A stretch of DNA of 64,000 bases from Desulfurispirillum indicum S5 (lineage in GTDB: Bacteria > Chrysiogenota > Chrysiogenetes > Chrysiogenales > Chrysiogenaceae), in NCBI RefSeq assembly GCF_000177635.2, contig NC_014836.1, forward strand, positions 291,501-355,500, in the 5' to 3' direction. The notes beneath the pieces were generated by a model. It searched no databases, was not told the origin of the DNA, and was given only the letters and a program-made list of their open reading frames with translations. Of the stretch, positions 1 through 7,721 are shown piece after piece (position 1 is the first letter of the stretch; every line of letters starts with the position of its first letter). The translations under genes were made by a program, and so were the position numbers.

Positions 1-2
1 AT

Positions 3-428
3 GGGGAGCTCTTCGAGGATAGCCTGCTTTCGGTGCACTTTCTCCACGGCTCCTGTGTGGACTTCTCCCCCGAGGAGTTCGAGCGCTTGCTTAGCGAGCA
101 GTATCAGGGCGATCTGGAAGCCCTGTACCGCGACTACTACCGCGTGGTGGCCCTCGCTGCCCGCTGGGATGGCGGAGCGCATAAGCCCCGGCGTTTCGGG
201 CACCTGGATCTGGTGAAAAAATTCCGCGATCAGTTTCCCCTGGAGCCAGACAAAGCCAATGCGCTGGCCATCGCCATTCTGCCTGACATTGCCGCAGGCG
301 GCATGGGCATAGAAGTGAACACTGGCGGTCTGAAAAAGCCGTGCCGGGAAATCTACCCCGCCCAGCCTGTTCTTGAAGCGGCGAAGGCGCTGGGAATAGC
401 CCTCTCCTATGGAAGCGACACCCACTGA
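3..428 (+). CDS. PHP-family histidinol phosphatase-like protein, 3' part
   Basis: The open frame enters from the left edge, so the N-terminus is outside the window. The visible 141 residues read like the C-terminal half of the HisJ/HisK-type PHP (polymerase and histidinol phosphatase) family, which dephosphorylates L-histidinol phosphate in histidine biosynthesis: a GSVHFL-like segment (here SVHFLHGS), a helical middle region, GHLDLVKKF with conserved His and Asp metal ligands, EVNTGG, and a final GSDTH corresponding to the family GSDAH metal site. The protein stops right at this motif, whereas relatives usually continue some 20 residues (HxPEDVG...). No frame immediately downstream restores that tail, so the gene looks naturally truncated. 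An intrinsic terminator follows within a few bases. Function is inferred from motifs only. Confidence 0.75.
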   Translation, partial: GELFEDSLLSVHFLHGSCVDFSPEEFERLLSEQYQGDLEALYRDYYRVVALAARWDGGAHKPRRFGHLDLVKKFRDQFPLEPDKANALAIAILPDIAAGGMGIEVNTGGLKKPCREIYPAQPVLEAAKALGIALSYGSDTH

Positions 429-432
429 CAGG

Positions 433-462
433 CGGCAGGAAATCATCTGCCGTGGCCTTTTT
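433..462 (+). terminator. Rho-independent terminator after the PHP gene
   Basis: CGGCAG (433-438) pairs with CTGCCG (447-452) around an 8-base loop, and a T-run follows at 458-462. It lies 5 bases after the PHP stop codon and just before the convergent YihY gene ends. Confidence 0.65.
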
Positions 463-471
463 GTCAGCTCG

Positions 472-1314
472 TCACTCCTCCCCTTCACCTTGACCAAGGA
501 GACTGTTGAGCCCCTCACACAGGCGCATGCCGTACAGCACGATTACCCAGGAGACATAGACCCACAGCAGCAGGAGCAGCAGAATGCTGAAGGAGCCGTA
601 GATGGTGGTGTACGCTTTGTTTATGACCGCGTAGGCCACGAAGAGCTCCTTGGTGATATTCCACGCCAGGGAGGTGACCAGGGCGCTGATGGCGGCGTTT
701 TTCAACTGGATCGGCTTGTTGGCGGAGATCCTGAAGACGATGATGAAAGCGGCCCAGGCGATGGCATAGGGTGCGACAATGGCAAGATCCAGCCCCTGCA
801 GGAAAGGGTTGCGCGCCAGGGTGACCTGGGCGGTGGTGGTGAAGTAGAGGGAGAGGGCCAGGCCGATGGGCATCAGGGTCATGAGGGTCCAGTAGGTGGT
901 CAGGGACTCCCAGAAGCTGCGGGTTTCGCTGCGGAATATCCGGCTGGCGATGTGCTGGTAGTTCTTGAAAAAGAGAATGGATGTGGCAATCACGTACAGA
1001 GCTCCCATGATGCCAAGGCGGGAGATATCCCCCAGGAAACTTTCAAAGAAGTGCGCAGCCGCGTCCACATTGGTGGGCAGCAGGTAACCCATGAGGAATT
1101 CCCGCAGGTCGGCCAGCTGGTCGCTGAAGCCTGGCAGGCGCGTGGTGACGGAGAGGGCGATCAGTAACAGGGGGATGAAGGCGAAAATGGTGTAGAAGCT
1201 GAGACTGGCAGCGGAGTAGCCCAGCTCGGCGTCGAAAAACCCAAAGGCCTGGCGCAGGTTGCGGCGCAAGCCTTTGAGCCATGTATTCGGGCGGCTGGCT
1301 TTGAGGGTACCCAT
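472..1314 (-). CDS. YihY/UPF0761 (BrkB-like) inner-membrane protein
   Basis: 280 residues with about six hydrophobic segments and the family's typical start: a helix carrying AFGFFDAELGYSAASLSFYTIFAFIPLLL, followed by a long periplasmic segment and later transmembrane helices ending in SWVIVLYGMRLCEG. This matches the YihY/virulence factor BrkB family (often misannotated as ribonuclease BN). The length is usual for the family and the biochemical role is unknown. The gene starts 11 bases downstream of the SRPBCC gene on the same strand, so the two probably form one transcript. It converges with the PHP gene. Confidence 0.85.
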   Translation of the reverse strand: MGTLKASRPNTWLKGLRRNLRQAFGFFDAELGYSAASLSFYTIFAFIPLLLIALSVTTRLPGFSDQLADLREFLMGYLLPTNVDAAAHFFESFLGDISRLGIMGALYVIATSILFFKNYQHIASRIFRSETRSFWESLTTYWTLMTLMPIGLALSLYFTTTAQVTLARNPFLQGLDLAIVAPYAIAWAAFIIVFRISANKPIQLKNAAISALVTSLAWNITKELFVAYAVINKAYTTIYGSFSILLLLLLWVYVSWVIVLYGMRLCEGLNSLLGQGEGEE

Positions 1315-1325
1315 GCCGCTGCCCG

Positions 1326-1811
1326 CTACTGCTGCTGGCAGCGGCGCTGTACTTCTTGTGCCAGCGCGTCGTTCATCAGTTCGAACCCGGTGCGGGTGGA
1401 CTCGGCCATGGCCCGCTTGAAAAAGGGCACCAGAATGCCCGTGAAGACTTCACGGTGAACCAGGTGGGTCTGGCCATCTGAATCGTGCTCCAGCCTGAAG
1501 GAATGGACGCCGGTCAGGATGCCGGGCAGCAGGAAGCGCCCCTGCCAGGTGAGCTCCTGCTCCCTTTCGCAGAGGAGAATGCGGGGAGAGAAGCGCATGG
1601 GAGAGGTGCCGTTGGGCTGTTGGAGCGTAATACGCAGGCGTGCCCCTGTTGTGGGCTCGCCCTGGATTTCGGTTATAAAGGGATTCCAGCGGCTGTAGGC
1701 CGCGAAGTCCGTGATAGCCTGCCAGACGGTGGGTAGTGGGGCGGGTAGCGTCATTTCAGTTGTGATTTCATGGGCGAATCCACCCAGGGCAGAGTCCTGC
1801 AGATTGTGCAT
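1326..1811 (-). CDS. SRPBCC-domain (polyketide cyclase/START-like) protein
   Basis: 161 residues when begun at the ATG at 1811, preceded by AAGGAG at good spacing; an in-frame ATG further upstream lacks such a site. The sequence has the SRPBCC fold signature: an N-terminal beta-strand with ITTEMTLPAPLPTVWQAITDF, then YSRWNPFITEI, and a C-terminal helix (FFKRAMAESTRTGFELMNDAL). Members bind lipids or other hydrophobic ligands in a deep cavity; the ligand here cannot be read from the sequence. First gene of a two-gene unit with the YihY gene. Confidence 0.8.
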   Translation of the reverse strand: MHNLQDSALGGFAHEITTEMTLPAPLPTVWQAITDFAAYSRWNPFITEIQGEPTTGARLRITLQQPNGTSPMRFSPRILLCEREQELTWQGRFLLPGILTGVHSFRLEHDSDGQTHLVHREVFTGILVPFFKRAMAESTRTGFELMNDALAQEVQRRCQQQ

Positions 1812-1983
1812 GCTCTTCTCCTTGTCTGTTGTTGCACTTTTCTGCCGAATGTACACGCTCCTGTCGCTTCCTGCAATCTCTGGTCGACAGAATCCCTGTG
1901 ATGCCAAAACGCTTTTGCGTCACGGGGTTTGCGCGGCGGAAAACCATGATGAGATTTGGTTCTAACCTACTTGTGAAAAATAT

Positions 1984-2012
1984 TTTACATGACAGTGAAA
2001 CTGTGTTATATC
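1984..2012 (+). promoter_or_regulatory. Candidate sigma-70 promoter for the chemoreceptor gene
   Basis: TTTACA (1984-1989), a 17-base spacer and TATATC (2007-2012). The spacer holds a perfect inverted repeat ACAGT-GAA-ACTGT (1992-2004), placed where a repressor would block polymerase. About 65 bases of leader follow before the ATG at 2079. Confidence 0.5.
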
Positions 2013-2078
2013 TCCGCCGTTGTTACGATTTGCAACAATAAAACTATACAGAACTAATGAATCTGTTTGAGGCAAACT

Positions 2079-3743
2079 ATGAAATTCACACGGACGATCA
2101 AAGGTCGATTGATTCTCTTTCTCGGTCTGGCGGCGATGGGTACTGCCATACTGGTTGCCATTGCGCTGAACGCACTCTACACCAGTCTGCACAATGCCAA
2201 GGAAGCGGCAGTGCAGGAGATCACGGAGTCGCTGCACAGCGTTGTGGCTGACTTCTGGCAGATGTCCCGCGAAGGACTGATCAGCGACGAGCAGGCGCGC
2301 GCCTCTGCCCTGCGTGCCCTGAAGGCTGTGCGCTATGGCGATAACGACTACTTCTGGGTCAACGACATGCAGCCGCGCATGATCATGCATCCTACCAATC
2401 CCAAACTGGATGGACAGGATCTGAGTGGTTTTGAAGATCCCAACGGCAAGCGCCTGTTTGTGGAGTTTGTACGCACGGTGCGAGAAAACGGCAAGGGGCA
2501 TGTGAACTATCTGTGGCCGAAGCCCGGTTTTACCAACCCGGTGCAGAAGACGTCCTATGTTATGGGATTTGAGCCCTGGGGCTGGATTATCGGCACCGGT
2601 GTGTATATCGATGACATTCAGGGGCTCTTCTGGGCGCAGGTGCGCAATATCGCGGTAACAGTGGGGGTGCTGATTCTTATCCTGATGGTGCCCATGTTCT
2701 TTATCCTGCGCTCCATCATTCTTTCGTCTTCTTCCATTGCCCGCGTTGCCGAAGATCTGGCCAGCGGTGAGGGTGACCTCACCAAGCGAATCCCCATTAC
2801 CGGCGAGGACGAGCTTTCCCAGGCGGCAAAATTTGTGAACCGTTTTCTGGACAAAGTTCAGGCCATTATCATTGATGTGCGCGAGGTCTCCCACGGTGTT
2901 GCTTCCGCCAGCGAGCAGCTCAGCAGCTCCTCATCCCAGATGTCAGCCGCCATGAACATGCAGGCGGAAAACGTCTCCAAGATTGCTTCGGCATCTCTGG
3001 AAATGTCCCAGACGGTCAATGGCATGACAACCAATGCCGGTGAAATCAAGGAGAACGCCAGCCTGGCTCTGCAGGCCGCCCGCGAAGGCGGTGCTGTTAT
3101 CCGCAGGTCGGCCGGGGAGATGGAGAGCATTGTGGAGCAGGTGAATACCGCTGCTGACTTTGCCACAACCCTGGAGGAAAACGCTTCGCGGGTAGAACAA
3201 GTGATTCAGGTCATCAACGATATTGCTGATCAGACCAACCTGCTGGCTCTCAACGCGGCTATCGAAGCTGCCCGTGCCGGCGACGCCGGCCGCGGATTCG
3301 CCGTGGTCGCCGATGAAGTGCGTAAGCTGGCCGAACGCAGTACTCAATCCACCAGTGAAATCATCGACATTGTCAAGAGTATCCAGGGGGGGATCAACCA
3401 GATGACTTCCGCCATGGGTCTGGTGAATGAAAAGGTCAACCAGGGCTCTCAGCTCTCGCGGGACGCCGACAAGTCCTTCGTGGTCATCCTGGAGAATATC
3501 CAGACACTGCAGCAGCTCATTGAGCACAATGTGGGGGCCATGGAAGAGATGTTCCGCACCTCGGAGCAGGTCAGCGATGACATTCAGTCCATCTCTTCTT
3601 CCACGGAAGAGTCCGCCAAGGTTTCCGAGGAAGTGGCCCTGGCTGCCAGCGATCTGGCCCGTCTTGCTGGCGAAGTGCAGCGCCATCTGGGAGGTTTTAT
3701 CGTGGATGACCGTTCCCAGCAGAAAATGCTGGCACCCCGGTAG
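2079..3743 (+). CDS. Methyl-accepting chemotaxis protein with single-Cache sensor
   Basis: 554 residues. The ATG at 2079 has GAGG six bases upstream and is preferred to an in-frame TTG at 2067. Order of parts: transmembrane helix 1 (about residues 10-32); periplasmic Cache_2-type sensor (about 35-190) with [32 protein letters not shown] and [14 protein letters not shown]; transmembrane helix 2 (about 192-216); HAMP domain; cytoplasmic signalling hairpin with the strongly conserved core [20 protein letters not shown] and [13 protein letters not shown]. This family senses small ligands and controls CheA/CheW. Small carboxylates are common ligands of such sensors, but the ligand here is unknown. 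No che genes lie alongside. Confidence 0.95.
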   Translation: MKFTRTIKGRLILFLGLAAMGTAILVAIALNALYTSLHNAKEAAVQEITESLHSVVADFWQMSREGLISDEQARASALRALKAVRYGDNDYFWVNDMQPRMIMHPTNPKLDGQDLSGFEDPNGKRLFVEFVRTVRENGKGHVNYLWPKPGFTNPVQKTSYVMGFEPWGWIIGTGVYIDDIQGLFWAQVRNIAVTVGVLILILMVPMFFILRSIILSSSSIARVAEDLASGEGDLTKRIPITGEDELSQAAKFVNRFLDKVQAIIIDVREVSHGVASASEQLSSSSSQMSAAMNMQAENVSKIASASLEMSQTVNGMTTNAGEIKENASLALQAAREGGAVIRRSAGEMESIVEQVNTAADFATTLEENASRVEQVIQVINDIADQTNLLALNAAIEAARAGDAGRGFAVVADEVRKLAERSTQSTSEIIDIVKSIQGGINQMTSAMGLVNEKVNQGSQLSRDADKSFVVILENIQTLQQLIEHNVGAMEEMFRTSEQVSDDIQSISSSTEESAKVSEEVALAASDLARLAGEVQRHLGGFIVDDRSQQKMLAPR

Positions 3744-3844
3744 GTTTTTGGGGGAAATACTGGTCAATGGGCCTTTCCCGTGTTAGGGTTTGCCAGGTTT
3801 ACCCTGAAGCTATTTTATCCATGAACATTGAGGAGCAAAAACAC

Positions 3845-4279
3845 ATGGCACACGTAAAAATCGGCGATACCGTACGCGTTCACTATACCGGAAGCCTGGC
3901 GGACGGAACCGTGTTCGACACTTCCTATGACCGCACTCCCCTGGAGTTCACCGTGGGCGATAAGACGATTATCGCAGGTTTTGAAGAGGCTGTTGTGGGG
4001 ATGAGCACTGGTGAAAAGAAGAAGTTTGAGCTGAGTGCCGACCAGGCCTATGGCGAGCGTTCTGACGAGATGATCTATACCATGGATCGCAATGCGTTGC
4101 CGGGTGAGATCGAGCCCCAGGTGGGCATGGTGCTGCAGGCGTCCTTTCAGAATGGCCAGGTGACCGATGTGCAGATCACTGACGTTACCGAGGACACCGT
4201 GACCCTGGACGCCAACCACCCCCTGGCTGGCAAAAGCCTCCACTTTGAGCTGGAGCTGATGGAACGCGACGAAGCCTGA
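3845..4279 (+). CDS. FKBP-type peptidyl-prolyl isomerase, SlpA/SlyD-like
   Basis: 144 residues from the ATG at 3845 (AGGAG at 3831-3835). It has the FKBP core VRVHYTGSLADGTVFDTSY, an insert-in-flap region (YGERSDEMIYTMDRNALPGE...), and ends HPLAGKSLHFELELM, typical of the SlyD/SlpA group of cytoplasmic prolyl isomerase chaperones. There is no signal peptide and no His/Cys-rich metal-binding tail as in E. coli SlyD, so it is closer to SlpA/FkpB. It stands alone and ends at a strong terminator. Confidence 0.92.
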   Translation: MAHVKIGDTVRVHYTGSLADGTVFDTSYDRTPLEFTVGDKTIIAGFEEAVVGMSTGEKKKFELSADQAYGERSDEMIYTMDRNALPGEIEPQVGMVLQASFQNGQVTDVQITDVTEDTVTLDANHPLAGKSLHFELELMERDEA

Positions 4280-4305
4280 ATGGCTTGCGAGCAGACACTG
4301 ACAAA

Positions 4306-4337
4306 GCGGCATCCCTGCAGGGGTGCCGCTTTTTTTT
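4306..4337 (+). terminator. Strong Rho-independent terminator after the FKBP gene
   Basis: GCGGCATCCC (4306-4315) pairs with GGGGTGCCGC (4320-4329, one G-T pair) around a 4-base loop, followed by eight T. Confidence 0.9.
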
Positions 4338-4355
4338 CTATGGGAAGGACTGGTC

Positions 4356-5273
4356 TTACCCAGAAGCCCTGTCTGCAGTCCTGGCATCGTCCAGCATCAC
4401 ACAGGGAAGCTCCAGTAGAGCGTCAGTCTGCAGGTGAATTTCATGGGCAATAGCCCGATCCAGCTTTTTGCGCCAGCGCCGGGGAATGCTGTCCACTCCG
4501 TAGAGGGCACCGGCCAGAATACCCGCAATGGCCGCGTTGGTGTCGGCATCGCCCCCCTGATTGACCACCCGGATAATGGTCTCCTCGAAGGAGGTGCTGT
4601 CGAAGAAGTGGTGCATGATGCACTTGAACGTGTGCACGATATAGCCGCTGTTCTCACCTTTGTAACGGGAGTAGGAGTACTTCGGGTGTTCGATGATAAA
4701 GCGGGAGACCAGCTTCAGCGCTGCCAGCTTGTCCCCTGTCTCCAGTAGACAGCGGGTTACTTCGCCGAACATCAGGGTGATCTCATCGGCGATGAAATTA
4801 TTATGGGTAAAGTGGCACTGGCGCAGCGTCATGGGCGCGAAGTGCTGCCAGTCCTTCAGGCAGTAGAGTGCGATGGGAAAGTTGCGCATCAGCCCGCCAT
4901 TGCCCGCCGAAAACTCCGATTCCGCCGATTCCAGCTGCCCCTGCAGCATGTACTCACGAATTCCCCGGCGCACCGTGCTGCCGATGTCGATGGGCTTGGA
5001 GCGCATCCATTGCACAAAACCATCGGCCACCCTGGGCAGGCTGAATCCGCCGCCGTCGATGATGCTCTGCCCCAGGCTGAGCGACATCTGGGTATCGTCC
5101 GTAACCTGCCCCGGCTTCACCCCCAGCCAGCCTCCACCCACAATCTGCTTCAGGGTGCCGTACCTGGATTCGATCTCCCGTGGCGTCATGAATTCGGTGG
5201 TGGCCCCCATGGCATCGCCGATGGCAAAACCCAGATAAGCCCCGAGGGCACGGGTATGTACCATTTTTCCCAT
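4356..5273 (-). CDS. draG: ADP-ribosyl-[dinitrogen reductase] hydrolase DraG
   Basis: 305 residues of the ADP-ribosylglycohydrolase family. Dinuclear-metal ligands are visible: TDDTQM at residues 58-63 and GGDADTN at 240-246, plus the N-terminal GAYLGFAIGDAMGATTEF. DraG removes ADP-ribose from the Fe protein (NifH) arginine and so reactivates nitrogenase. The specific assignment rests on the divergent neighbour being DraT and on the adjacent nif genes; an isolated family member could act on other targets. In many diazotrophs draT and draG form one operon, but here they are divergent, separated by a region holding a repeat of family A. Confidence 0.92.
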   Translation of the reverse strand: MGKMVHTRALGAYLGFAIGDAMGATTEFMTPREIESRYGTLKQIVGGGWLGVKPGQVTDDTQMSLSLGQSIIDGGGFSLPRVADGFVQWMRSKPIDIGSTVRRGIREYMLQGQLESAESEFSAGNGGLMRNFPIALYCLKDWQHFAPMTLRQCHFTHNNFIADEITLMFGEVTRCLLETGDKLAALKLVSRFIIEHPKYSYSRYKGENSGYIVHTFKCIMHHFFDSTSFEETIIRVVNQGGDADTNAAIAGILAGALYGVDSIPRRWRKKLDRAIAHEIHLQTDALLELPCVMLDDARTADRASG

Positions 5274-5308
5274 TTACAGGTTTATCCCTTCCGTGTTAAT
5301 TCAGACCT

Positions 5309-5434
5309 CAAGCCGCTGAAAAACGCCCATCTGCGGCGTTGCCTGCGGTCGCTCGTCATTGCAACGTACGGGGAGTACGCTTCATTCCTCGCTCTGCAGG
5401 CGTCTAGCACCTGAACATTTTTCAACAACTTGCC
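5309..5434. repeat. Family A repeat, copy 1 (~126 bp imperfect hairpin)
   Basis: Starts AGCCGCTGAAAAACG and ends CATTTTTCAACAACTTGCC, with an apical CGTAC-GGGGA-GTACG hairpin, so the element can fold on itself over its length. It closely matches 25739-25862 and resembles 55061-55183. It fills most of the draG-draT intergenic space and its end runs into the 5' end of the draT open frame. Confidence 0.85.
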
Positions 5435-5453
5435 AGCGAGGTATCTCAGTACA

Positions 5454-6245
5454 TTGTTAGCCCCTTACTACCACGCCACCAACTGGATTCACCTGCCCGC
5501 ACCCCTCTTTGCCAGCAAGGAATACAACCTCAGTGTCACCCCCGAATCGGAGGTGCGCATCAGCGGTGTCTACGAATACCACTCCGAGCTGTTTCGCGCC
5601 ATCCATGCTGCGGAAAGCATCGAGGAGTCATCCCGCATCTTCCAGGGCTACCTGGAAGTGCTGTTCAACCTGGATGAAAAAGTGCGCGGCAAGAAAGTGG
5701 CCAGCTACCTGCGCCTGCTGCGCGGTTGGCTCTTTGACGCCAACAGCTCCGAAGGCGCCGTGCTCAAGGGCTGGGTGGAAAGCCGCTTCGGCATCGTGCC
5801 CTTCTACCACCGCCAGGTCATCTCCAGCATCCATACCACCGCCTATCACGAATACACCCGTGAACGCATGCACCCGCGCCTGAACCGCAACATGGTTTAC
5901 TACCAGCTGGATCTGCTCTACGCCTACACCCAGACCATCATTCGCCGCTTCTTTCCCGACTACCTGCCGCGCATCAAACTCTACCGGGGCGTTAACGACA
6001 TCAACGACCACCTCATCATCGAGCGCTACGGCAAAAACCACGCCTGTATCGAACACAACAACCTGGTCTCCTTCAGCGCCGAAAAGGAAATCGCCCAGCA
6101 GTTCGGCGACCATGTGATGGAAGTGGACGTCCCCTTCACCAAAATCCTCTTCTTCTCCGGCATCATCCACCGTCAGGGCTTTGCCGGCGAGATGGAGCTT
6201 CTGGTGATTGGGGGGAAGTATGATACGCGGTTTTCGTATTTCTGA
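5454..6245 (+). CDS. draT: NAD(+)-dinitrogen-reductase ADP-D-ribosyltransferase DraT
   Basis: 263 residues from a TTG at 5454, with GAGG at 5438-5441. An in-frame TTG at 5430 lies within the end of the repeat and has no ribosome site, so the later start is preferred, though not certain. An R-S-E-type ADP-ribosyltransferase pattern is visible: LYRGVND (NAD-binding Arg), LVSFSAEKE (Ser-Phe-Ser) and GEMELLV (E-x-E). DraT transfers ADP-ribose from NAD to an arginine of NifH in response to ammonium or energy loss, switching nitrogenase off; DraG, encoded divergently, reverses this. The length fits the family. Confidence 0.92.
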   Translation: MLAPYYHATNWIHLPAPLFASKEYNLSVTPESEVRISGVYEYHSELFRAIHAAESIEESSRIFQGYLEVLFNLDEKVRGKKVASYLRLLRGWLFDANSSEGAVLKGWVESRFGIVPFYHRQVISSIHTTAYHEYTRERMHPRLNRNMVYYQLDLLYAYTQTIIRRFFPDYLPRIKLYRGVNDINDHLIIERYGKNHACIEHNNLVSFSAEKEIAQQFGDHVMEVDVPFTKILFFSGIIHRQGFAGEMELLVIGGKYDTRFSYF

Positions 6246-6312
6246 GCTTTTCAACAAAGCTCAGGGGAAACTGAGGCTGCGCACCTTTGCCTCAACACAT
6301 CCATAAAGCATT

Positions 6313-6739
6313 TCCATTGTCCTTTTTTGGTGCGGCCAAAAAAGGACCAAAAAAGCCGCCCCCCGACGCCCGTTTCTCCGGTTCGTTTGCTCGCCTGCTC
6401 TGGAGATCCGGCAGACGCTGCATCCCTGCAGCTCTGCCGGACCACCTGCTTCCTGCAGGTGTCCCGTGCGGGTCTTGCCAGCCAGGCTTCACACTCACCG
6501 GACGGGCTCAGGGGGGATTATCTTTTGCCTTGCCTCTCCCCCGTGTGCTGTTCCAGCCAGGACGCGCTGACTGGAACGCGGTAGACCCGAAGGGTTGCCG
6601 CCACGAGGGCGGCAACCGCAAACACAAGCCAGGGATGGCGGTTGTTTGCGGTCCCCAGTTCCAGGCAAGCGGACGGCTGAAGAGGACAGCACTGGGGGTC
6701 GCTTTTGCGCCACTTTTGGCGACCCAAAAGTGGCAAAAA
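6313..6739. repeat. Family B mosaic repeat, copy 1 (~425 bp)
   Basis: This fills the space between draT and nifZ (convergent). The left end has the hairpin TCCTTTTTTGG-TGCGG-CCAAAAAAGGA. The middle is rich in short inverted repeats (for example CCGGCAG.../CTGCCGG and a GCCGCC-rich stem near 6597-6616). The right end has the hairpin GCCACTTTTGG-CGAC-CCAAAAGTGGC, which abuts the nifZ stop codon. Most of it recurs at 54807-55349, and its right third at 11733-11878. It contains several open frames without coding character, and I see no gene in it. Confidence 0.85.
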
Positions 6740-7006
6740 CTATCCGCTGCTCACGTCTTCCCACTCCCCCGTATCGGGGTTGTAGTCCTCCACCAGTTCC
6801 AACTCTTCCGGACGAAAGCCGATGACTTTGTTCTTTTCCAGGAAGTGCACCACAACGGCTGGGCGGAAGAGAAACTCCGTCACCTCCCGCACAAAACCTT
6901 CATCCCCTTCATGAGCCACGACGCAGCCGCTTTTGCAGGAACCACAGGTGCCATCGTTGCGCACATCCTTATTGACGCGAACTCGCTGATTGACTCGAAA
7001 TTCCAT
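6740..7006 (-). CDS. nifZ: NifZ-family nitrogen fixation protein
   Basis: 88 residues from the ATG at 7006, preceded by AAGGGAAG. It carries the NifZ domain pattern: FRVNQRVRVNKDVRNDGT near the start, then EGFVREVTEFLF, VVHFLEKNKVIGFRPEELELVED. NifZ helps mature the P-cluster of the MoFe protein. The protein is short, with a CGSCKSGC cysteine cluster (about residues 21-28) that I do not recall as a general feature of NifZ. It is co-directional with the upstream ferredoxin gene (78-base gap), so probably in the same NifA-controlled transcript. Confidence 0.85.
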   Translation of the reverse strand: MEFRVNQRVRVNKDVRNDGTCGSCKSGCVVAHEGDEGFVREVTEFLFRPAVVVHFLEKNKVIGFRPEELELVEDYNPDTGEWEDVSSG

Positions 7007-7084
7007 GATACTTCCCTTCACAGCCTGTCAGTGGCTTCTTGATATAGGTTAAACACGTAGTAGGCACCGCCGCAGATGGTTTTT

Positions 7085-7399
7085 TCAGCAGCTTAGGGCT
7101 GCGTGCTCAAAACACCCCTTGGGACACGCCGCCGCGCACGCCTTGCAGCCAATGCACTGGCCTTCTTTGGCCACTGCCATGAACATGCGGGTGTTGTCAT
7201 CATCATCTTCCTCTTCCACCAGATTCAGCACCCCCTGGGTGCATGCCTTGAAACAGCGTCCGCAGCCAATGCACACATCCGATGCCAGGGAAACAATAAA
7301 TTCGGGAATCCAGCTGCTGCCGTCCTTGCGCTTGCCTTCCACAAATGCCATGGGAACCTCCATTTGAATATCGGCGACGGACGCAGGGTGGTGCTTCAT
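7085..7399 (-). CDS. fdxB: nif-associated 2[4Fe-4S] ferredoxin (ferredoxin III type)
   Basis: 104 residues from the ATG at 7399 with a perfect AGGAGG six bases upstream. Two cluster motifs are visible: C43-x2-C46-x2-C49-x3-C53 and C82-x2-C85-x2-C88-x3-C92, the latter continuing PKGC. An acidic linker (EEEDDDD) separates them. Length and motif spacing match the ferredoxin III encoded in nif clusters (called FdxB or FdxN depending on organism), an electron carrier for nitrogenase or cofactor assembly. First gene downstream of the minus-strand sigma-54 promoter. Confidence 0.85.
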   Translation of the reverse strand: MKHHPASVADIQMEVPMAFVEGKRKDGSSWIPEFIVSLASDVCIGCGRCFKACTQGVLNLVEEEDDDDNTRMFMAVAKEGQCIGCKACAAACPKGCFEHAALSC

Positions 7400-7500
7400 G
7401 TACTGCCTCCTGCGCAGCATCGTCGCGGGTTTTGCGAATTTCCAGAAAGAGCCTTCTGGCGGGTGGCTGAAAATCCTCTGCCACCTGTCCATGGCAGGTA

Positions 7501-7516
7501 AGCAATGCCTGTGCCA
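7501..7516 (-). promoter_or_regulatory. Sigma-54 (-24/-12) promoter for fdxB-nifZ
   Basis: On the minus strand, TGGCAC (7516-7511), five bases, TTGCT (7505-7501): an exact match to the RpoN consensus TGGCAC-N5-TTGCW. It lies about 100 bases upstream of the ferredoxin start. Confidence 0.88.
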
Positions 7517-7564
7517 TCACGACCAGCCTTTTGCGTGCAATGGGTTACTGATTGCACCCACCTG

Positions 7565-7610
7565 AACCTGACAGGAGAACCTTGTCGGGTTTCCGACAAA
7601 ATGTCAGGTT
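7565..7610. promoter_or_regulatory. NifA upstream activator site nested in a larger inverted repeat
   Basis: TGT-N10-ACA at 7583-7598, the NifA consensus, in a perfect palindrome TTGTCGG-GTTT-CCGACAA. It is framed by a perfect 9-base inverted repeat, AACCTGACA (7565-7573) and TGTCAGGTT (7602-7610). It sits between two divergent sigma-54 promoters, about 65 bases from each, so one site can serve both. Confidence 0.85.
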
Positions 7611-7661
7611 CGCACCAGTGGTGACGTTGCTAACTCACGAAATTCACAGGGATTCATGAAG

Positions 7662-7677
7662 TGGCAAAGGGATTGCT
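7662..7677 (+). promoter_or_regulatory. Sigma-54 (-24/-12) promoter for nifE-nifN-nifX
   Basis: TGGCAA (7662-7667), five bases, TTGCT (7673-7677). The invariant GG and GC are ten bases apart as required. It lies about 45 bases upstream of the nifE start. Confidence 0.88.
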
Positions 7678-7721
7678 TTTGTAGCTTGTAGAAAACGGCT
7701 CATCGTAGGAAGGAGCGCACC

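Noticed and set aside
409-1167. Long plus-strand open frame opposite the YihY gene
   Set aside because: It is the antisense shadow of a clear membrane-protein gene, has no ribosome site and is rich in Gly/Gln/Asp as expected for such shadows.
6287-7042. Open frames over family B copy 1 and antisense to nifZ
   Set aside because: The sequence is a recurring non-coding repeat; the same block elsewhere is read in different frames, and no domain is recognisable.
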